From: a virus
Reading direction: 5' to 3' (one strand)
IMG/VR virus record: IMGVR_UViG_3300010354_000519
Span: 1 to 26,877 of that record
DNA: 26,877 nucleotides
Below, piece by piece: positions 24,088 through 26,877 of this stretch. The position numbers and the translations under genes were made by a program. The notes under the pieces were generated by a model that had not been told where the DNA came from, did no database searches, and was given only the letters and a program-made list of their open reading frames with translations. Every line of letters starts with the position of its first letter. Positions within the stretch are counted from its first letter, which is position 1.

Positions 24088-24593
24088 GTACACTAATAGT
24101 TGATCAATTAACTGTAGACCCAGAACAAACACAGGTTCCTCTTACCGAACTAGGCTATCGTGTTATAAGAAGTTATAGAGCCACTTATACAGGTGGGCAA
24201 TGGAACCCTAATACAAGTTATCAGTGGGTGCCAGGAATGTTTTACGATTATACACCATTGCTAGGCAGCAGCAGGATAAGAACATATTGTCATCTTCCTT
24301 ATGCACGAAATAGCGGTGCAGCACACGCCATAAGTCATTGGATCTTTTATGCCAATGGTGTAGAGCAAGGTCGTCACAGCATATCCGGTAACCACTTAGA
24401 GGACATGAGCACCTATACCTGGGATTTTGCCAGTTGGGGCACTAGTGTAGGCCGTATAGGATATCAAACACGATCTTATGGTGATGACAACCACGAAGTT
24501 CGTCCTTACACTACACAATATTGGGATGGTGGTGGCAGTGCTCAAAATTGTTATGGCCAACTTGTCATAGAAGAATATTTGCCAGGAGTGTAA
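24084..24593 (+). CDS. Small jelly-roll-like adhesin, array gene B2 (mosaic)
   Basis: 169 residues, starting MSTLIVDQLTVDPEQTQVPL (ATGA overlap with B1). Its ends match its downstream neighbours (YTGGQWNPNTSYQWVPGMFY at the start; DDNHEVRPYTTQYWDGGG and LVIEEYLPG at the end). Its centre matches upstream B1 (HAISHWIFYANGVEQGRHSI and YTWDFASWGTS). At DNA level a 20-base stretch spanning the WDFASWG codons is identical to B1 (23911-23930 against 24420-24439). This mix points to recombination between adjacent copies. The gene reads directly into B3, with AGGAG at 24584-24588 before the next start. Confidence 0.72.
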   Translation: MSTLIVDQLTVDPEQTQVPLTELGYRVIRSYRATYTGGQWNPNTSYQWVPGMFYDYTPLLGSSRIRTYCHLPYARNSGAAHAISHWIFYANGVEQGRHSISGNHLEDMSTYTWDFASWGTSVGRIGYQTRSYGDDNHEVRPYTTQYWDGGGSAQNCYGQLVIEEYLPGV

Positions 24594-25097
24594 ATGGGAG
24601 CCCTTACTGTAGAAACATTAAGAGACGTTGGCGGAACAGTAACTATTCCAGTACGCGATCTTAAGCAACGAGTTATACAATACTACCAAGCAGTATATAC
24701 TGGTGGAGAGTGGAATCCAGATAACACCTTTAACTGGATACCTGGAGCATTTTATGATTTTACTCCACGCAGATCGGATTCAAGAATAAAATACACAATG
24801 AGACTTCCTATAGCATGGGTTGCAGCAACCCATGCTATAAGCCATATGTATTTTTATGCTAATAATATTTTGTATTACTATTGGAGTGAAAGCGGAACAC
24901 ATATTGAAAATGGCAGGACTTTTGAATTTGAAGTCCCAAGTTGGGGCACTAGTCTGGGACGTATAGGTATGCAGCATAGATCTTATTCGAACGACAATCA
25001 TGAAGTCAGGATGTACACAACATACTATTGGGATGGCGGCGGTCGAAGCGCTCAAAATGCAAGAGGTCATTTAATGATAGAGGAGTTGCTTTACTAA
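24594..25097 (+). CDS. Small jelly-roll-like adhesin, array gene B3
   Basis: 167 residues, starting MGALTVETLRDVGGTVTIPV immediately after the B2 stop with no gap. It shares with B4 the segments YTGGEWNPDNTFNWIPGAFY, DFTPRRSDSRIK, HAISHMYFYANN, YYYWSESGTHIENG, PSWGTSLGRIGMQHRSYSND, NHEVRMYTTYYWDGGG and RSAQNARGHL. The centre holds a perfect 15-bp inverted repeat (24809-24839) in the codons for PIAWVAATHAIS. The stop overlaps the B4 ATG by one base. Function inferred from the family; no catalytic motif is present. Confidence 0.72.
   Translation: MGALTVETLRDVGGTVTIPVRDLKQRVIQYYQAVYTGGEWNPDNTFNWIPGAFYDFTPRRSDSRIKYTMRLPIAWVAATHAISHMYFYANNILYYYWSESGTHIENGRTFEFEVPSWGTSLGRIGMQHRSYSNDNHEVRMYTTYYWDGGGRSAQNARGHLMIEELLY
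24809..24839. repeat. Perfect 15-bp inverted repeat inside array gene B3
   Basis: Left arm TATAGCATGGGTTGC (24809-24823) and right arm GCAACCCATGCTATA (24825-24839) are perfect complements around a single A. As RNA it would form a strong hairpin with a three-base loop. It lies in coding sequence, not at a gene end. Confidence 0.95.
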
Positions 25098-25654
25098 TGG
25101 GTACACTAAGATTAGATGCAATTAGTAATAGACTAGGAACGATTACTATTCCTGTAGCCGAGTTGACTGCTAGAGTTATACAACGTTATGAAAATACCTA
25201 TACCGGTGGAGAATGGAATCCTGATAATACTAGTACATGGGTTCCTGGGGGATTCGTAGATTTTACTCCCCGCAGTGCCCAGTCAAGAATTCATTTTTTG
25301 TGGAGAATACCACATGCTTGGTCAAATGCCTCACATGCTATAAGTCATTGGAGATTTTTTGTGAACGGCATATGCTATTACTGGCATAGTCAATCCGGCG
25401 TTCATATCGAAGATGGTAATATTATACAATGGGATGTTCCTAGTTGGGGCACTAGTTCTGGGCGTATAGGGTATCAAGTAAGATCATATGCAAATGATAA
25501 CCATGAAACTAGACTATATACTACTTACCACTGGGATGGTACAGGGCGCAGTGCTCAAAATGCACGAGGACAACTTATAGTAGAAGAATATCTAGGAGTC
25601 GGCGAGCCGACAGCAGTTGGTACCGCTACAAGACAAACAATTACAGCAAGGTAA
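25097..25654 (+). CDS. Small jelly-roll-like adhesin, array gene B4
   Basis: 185 residues from ATG 25097. An in-frame ATG at 25028 lies inside B3, but 25097 overlaps the B3 stop (TAATG), has GAGGAG at 25080-25085, and yields the family start MGTLRLDAISNRLGTITIPV. It is closest to B3 (YTGGEWNPDNTSTWVPGGFV, DFTPRSAQSRIH, HSQSGVHIEDGN, NHETRLYTTYHWDGTG, RSAQNARGQL). The C-terminus runs about 18 residues past the family end at EEYLG, with a Gly/Thr/Ala-rich tail (VGEPTAVGTATRQTITAR). The tail could be a linker, or coding that grew through a lost stop. A weak late promoter overlaps its stop. Confidence 0.72.
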   Translation: MGTLRLDAISNRLGTITIPVAELTARVIQRYENTYTGGEWNPDNTSTWVPGGFVDFTPRSAQSRIHFLWRIPHAWSNASHAISHWRFFVNGICYYWHSQSGVHIEDGNIIQWDVPSWGTSSGRIGYQVRSYANDNHETRLYTTYHWDGTGRSAQNARGQLIVEEYLGVGEPTAVGTATRQTITAR

Positions 25655-25657
25655 ATA
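25650..25657 (+). promoter_or_regulatory. Weak T4-like late promoter overlapping a stop codon
   Basis: GGTAAATA contains the TAAATA core with two mismatches at the 5' side. It overlaps the stop of B4 and lies 19 bases before the second chaperone-like gene, the same layout as at 23125. Confidence 0.38.
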
Positions 25658-25676
25658 AAGAAACAAGGAGATAACA

Positions 25677-26006
25677 ATGTCTAATGATGTTGATTTTGGG
25701 GAAGTGATGCATAAATTCTACGCTGGTCGTTTATACGGTGTGAGAGGACCTTTATACGATGACATCACATGGATGGAAACTACACCTAAGCCCACTAGAG
25801 AAGAACTCATTGCTAAATGGGAAACAATTAAAGATGAAATAGCATTGCGCAGAATTCACGAGAAGCGTTCAATGCCAGGAAAATATCCAAGCAGAGATGA
25901 AATGATTGTTGCATTGTGGGAAATGGTTGTAGAAAATCGTCCCGAAAAGGTTGCAGCACTTCAGGCCCGTAGAGAACAAATTAAGCAAGAATTTCCTAAG
26001 CCATAA
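25677..26006 (+). CDS. Tail fibre assembly chaperone-like protein 2
   Basis: 109 residues, charged and helical. ITWMETTPKPTREELIAKWE (about 32-50) and RSMPGKYPSRDEMIVALWEM (about 64-83), followed by REQIKQEFPKP at the end, look like the second half of phage tail-fibre chaperones: a W-x-(D/E)-x-T-x-K-P-T-x-x-E-L strand-helix, then Y-P-S-x-x-(D/E)-x-x-x-A-L-W and a C-terminal I-K-x-x-F-P-K-P. It is distinct in sequence from the 23153 protein, so the two may serve different tips. It has a strong AAGGAG site at 25665-25670 and a possible late promoter. Two family B adhesins follow, the second cut by the window end. Assignment is by motif resemblance. Confidence 0.68.
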   Translation: MSNDVDFGEVMHKFYAGRLYGVRGPLYDDITWMETTPKPTREELIAKWETIKDEIALRRIHEKRSMPGKYPSRDEMIVALWEMVVENRPEKVAALQARREQIKQEFPKP

Positions 26007-26008
26007 AC

Positions 26009-26518
26009 ATGACTGGTACACTATTAGTTAATACAATTAGAAATTCTGCAAATTCTGTCAATCTTTCTACGACTTATTTTAACAGAAGACTAGTTCAAAG
26101 GACCTATAGATGGTTCAGGGGTGGCGCATGGAATCCCGGTAATAATTACTATGAAGTTCCTGGTAGTTGGTTAAACATAACACCAGTTTACAGTAATAGT
26201 TTTTTAACTTATACTTGGATGTGCCCGCTAGGACACAGAGGTGCTGCACATTCAATTACTCATTGGATTTTTATGGCCAATGGTCAAGAATATGCAAGAC
26301 ATAGTGTAAGTGTAGATCATCAAGAATCAGGCATAATTCGCAGATGGGAAGTTCCTAGTTGGGGTGCAGGTAAAGCATCAGGTATGGGATATATTACAAG
26401 ACAATATACTGATAGTAACCATAGTGTTCATTTTAATGCGCAAAGATATCAAAATGGCGGTGATAGCACAAGGGGTGTTCCTAGTTGGGTTAGTGTAGAG
26501 GAGTATACAGCAGCATGA
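26009..26518 (+). CDS. Small jelly-roll-like adhesin, array gene B5
   Basis: 169 residues, starting MTGTLLVNTIRNSANSVNLS. It keeps the family framework (FRGGAWNPGNNYYEVPGSWL, AAHSITHWIFMANGQEYARH, EVPSWGAGKASGMGYITRQY, DSNHSVHFNAQRY, SVEEYTAA), but SWGTS becomes SWGAG and the R-x-SAQNARG block is missing. It is closer to the next gene than to B1-B4, forming a separate pair. It begins two bases after the chaperone stop without a visible Shine-Dalgarno, so translation is probably coupled. Its stop overlaps the next ATG by four bases. Confidence 0.7.
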   Translation: MTGTLLVNTIRNSANSVNLSTTYFNRRLVQRTYRWFRGGAWNPGNNYYEVPGSWLNITPVYSNSFLTYTWMCPLGHRGAAHSITHWIFMANGQEYARHSVSVDHQESGIIRRWEVPSWGAGKASGMGYITRQYTDSNHSVHFNAQRYQNGGDSTRGVPSWVSVEEYTAA

Positions 26519-26877
26519 CCGGCATTTTACAGGTAGACAGTGTTACTAACGAGGCTAACTCATTTAGTATTACAACTGATTATTTTAAAAGACGAGTAAT
26601 TCAACGAACAAGTTATATACATAGAACTGGTTGGTGGAGAGCAAATAATGCCTACTATTGGGTTCCTGGTGCTTATATGGACTTTAGACCAATGAGAGGT
26701 GATACTCGTATTCGCGCAAGTTATAATATTCATACAAGACAGTATGGACCAAGTCAGCATATGATCATGCACTATATCTTTTATGTAGACGAAGTTGAAT
26801 ACGGACGTTTTACTAGAGGCGGACATCACGTAGAAAATACTAACACAATACAGTTTGATGTTCCAAGTTGGGATGCA
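26515..26877 (+). CDS. Small jelly-roll-like adhesin, array gene B6 (cut by window end)
   Basis: 121 codons are visible, open to the last base, with no stop. It starts MTGILQVDSVTNEANSFSIT at an ATGA overlap, with GAGGAG about 11 bases upstream. It pairs with B5 (YFKRRVIQRT and AYYWVPGAYMDFRPMRGDTR against YFNRRLVQRT and NYYEVPGSWLNITP). It retains the family pattern in MHYIFYVDEVEYGRF, then a HHVEN segment and PSWDA at the cut. The array therefore continues downstream of the window. Confidence 0.72.
   Translation, partial: MTGILQVDSVTNEANSFSITTDYFKRRVIQRTSYIHRTGWWRANNAYYWVPGAYMDFRPMRGDTRIRASYNIHTRQYGPSQHMIMHYIFYVDEVEYGRFTRGGHHVENTNTIQFDVPSWDA

Noticed and set aside
23728-24132. Antisense open frame of 134 residues across array genes B1 and B2
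   Set aside because: It lies fully opposite two genes of a conserved family, has no ribosome site, and its product has no recognisable pattern; it is a coding shadow.
24780-25070. Antisense open frame opposite B3
   Set aside because: Shadow of a conserved gene; its sequence mirrors the sense codons and the inverted repeat.
25028-25096. Upstream in-frame ATG for array gene B4
   Set aside because: It lies within B3 and adds a basic tail absent from siblings; the ATG at 25097 has a ribosome site and the stop overlap.
24432-25456. CRISPR array from the regularly spaced 15-mers
   Set aside because: Spacing is about 505 bp and the copies lie inside paralogous genes; they mark gene duplication, not repeat-spacer units.

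Overview
The window is part of the late structural region of a lytic, T4-superfamily tailed phage (myovirus type). Its gene families look like those of marine T4-like phages (cyanophage or pelagiphage style). The evidence is the head trio prohead protease (gp21), scaffold (gp22) and major capsid protein (gp23), followed by fibre and adhesin families typical of those phages. T4-type late promoter octamers precede several transcription blocks. The DNA is AT-rich and every convincing gene is on the + strand. The host cannot be told from this sequence. No tRNA, CRISPR, integrase or insertion sequence was seen.

Layout. 1-2699: the 3' end of gp21, then gp22 and gp23, closed by a strong Rho-independent terminator at 2725-2757. 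2758-6052: an atypical leader and six small or mid-sized virion protein genes (probable fibre or baseplate decorations). 6091-11513 and 11553-20132: two giant paralogous multidomain adhesins. Both have the same start (MAEFK), seven N-terminal carbohydrate-binding-like repeats (CBM5/12 or ChtBD3 type), a helical C-x-R-D module, a right-handed beta-helix, an Asp-box (BNR) propeller and a shared C-terminal cassette. The first copy is split by a -1 frame change near 6630. The second is expanded to 2859 residues by five extra helical modules and by small beta modules inserted into other domains. 20144-21407: a small virion protein and a fibre with a conserved C-terminal tip.

21407-26877 (window end): a tandem array of nine short predicted beta-sandwich (jelly-roll-like) adhesin genes, packed with ATGA or TAATG overlaps or almost no gap. 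Two tail-fibre-chaperone-like genes (23153-23584 and 25677-26006) sit inside the array, each behind a weak late-promoter-like site. The array shows duplication, mosaicism between neighbours, and a perfect 15-bp inverted repeat inside one gene.

Working picture (inference): the head genes build and mature the capsid. The remainder encodes a modular host-recognition apparatus of two very large polysaccharide-binding fibres plus a recombining set of small tip proteins with their own assembly chaperones. The gene families are known or resemble known phage families. What looks least described is the organisation: repeat expansion, nested module insertion, and chaperone-punctuated adhesin duplication.
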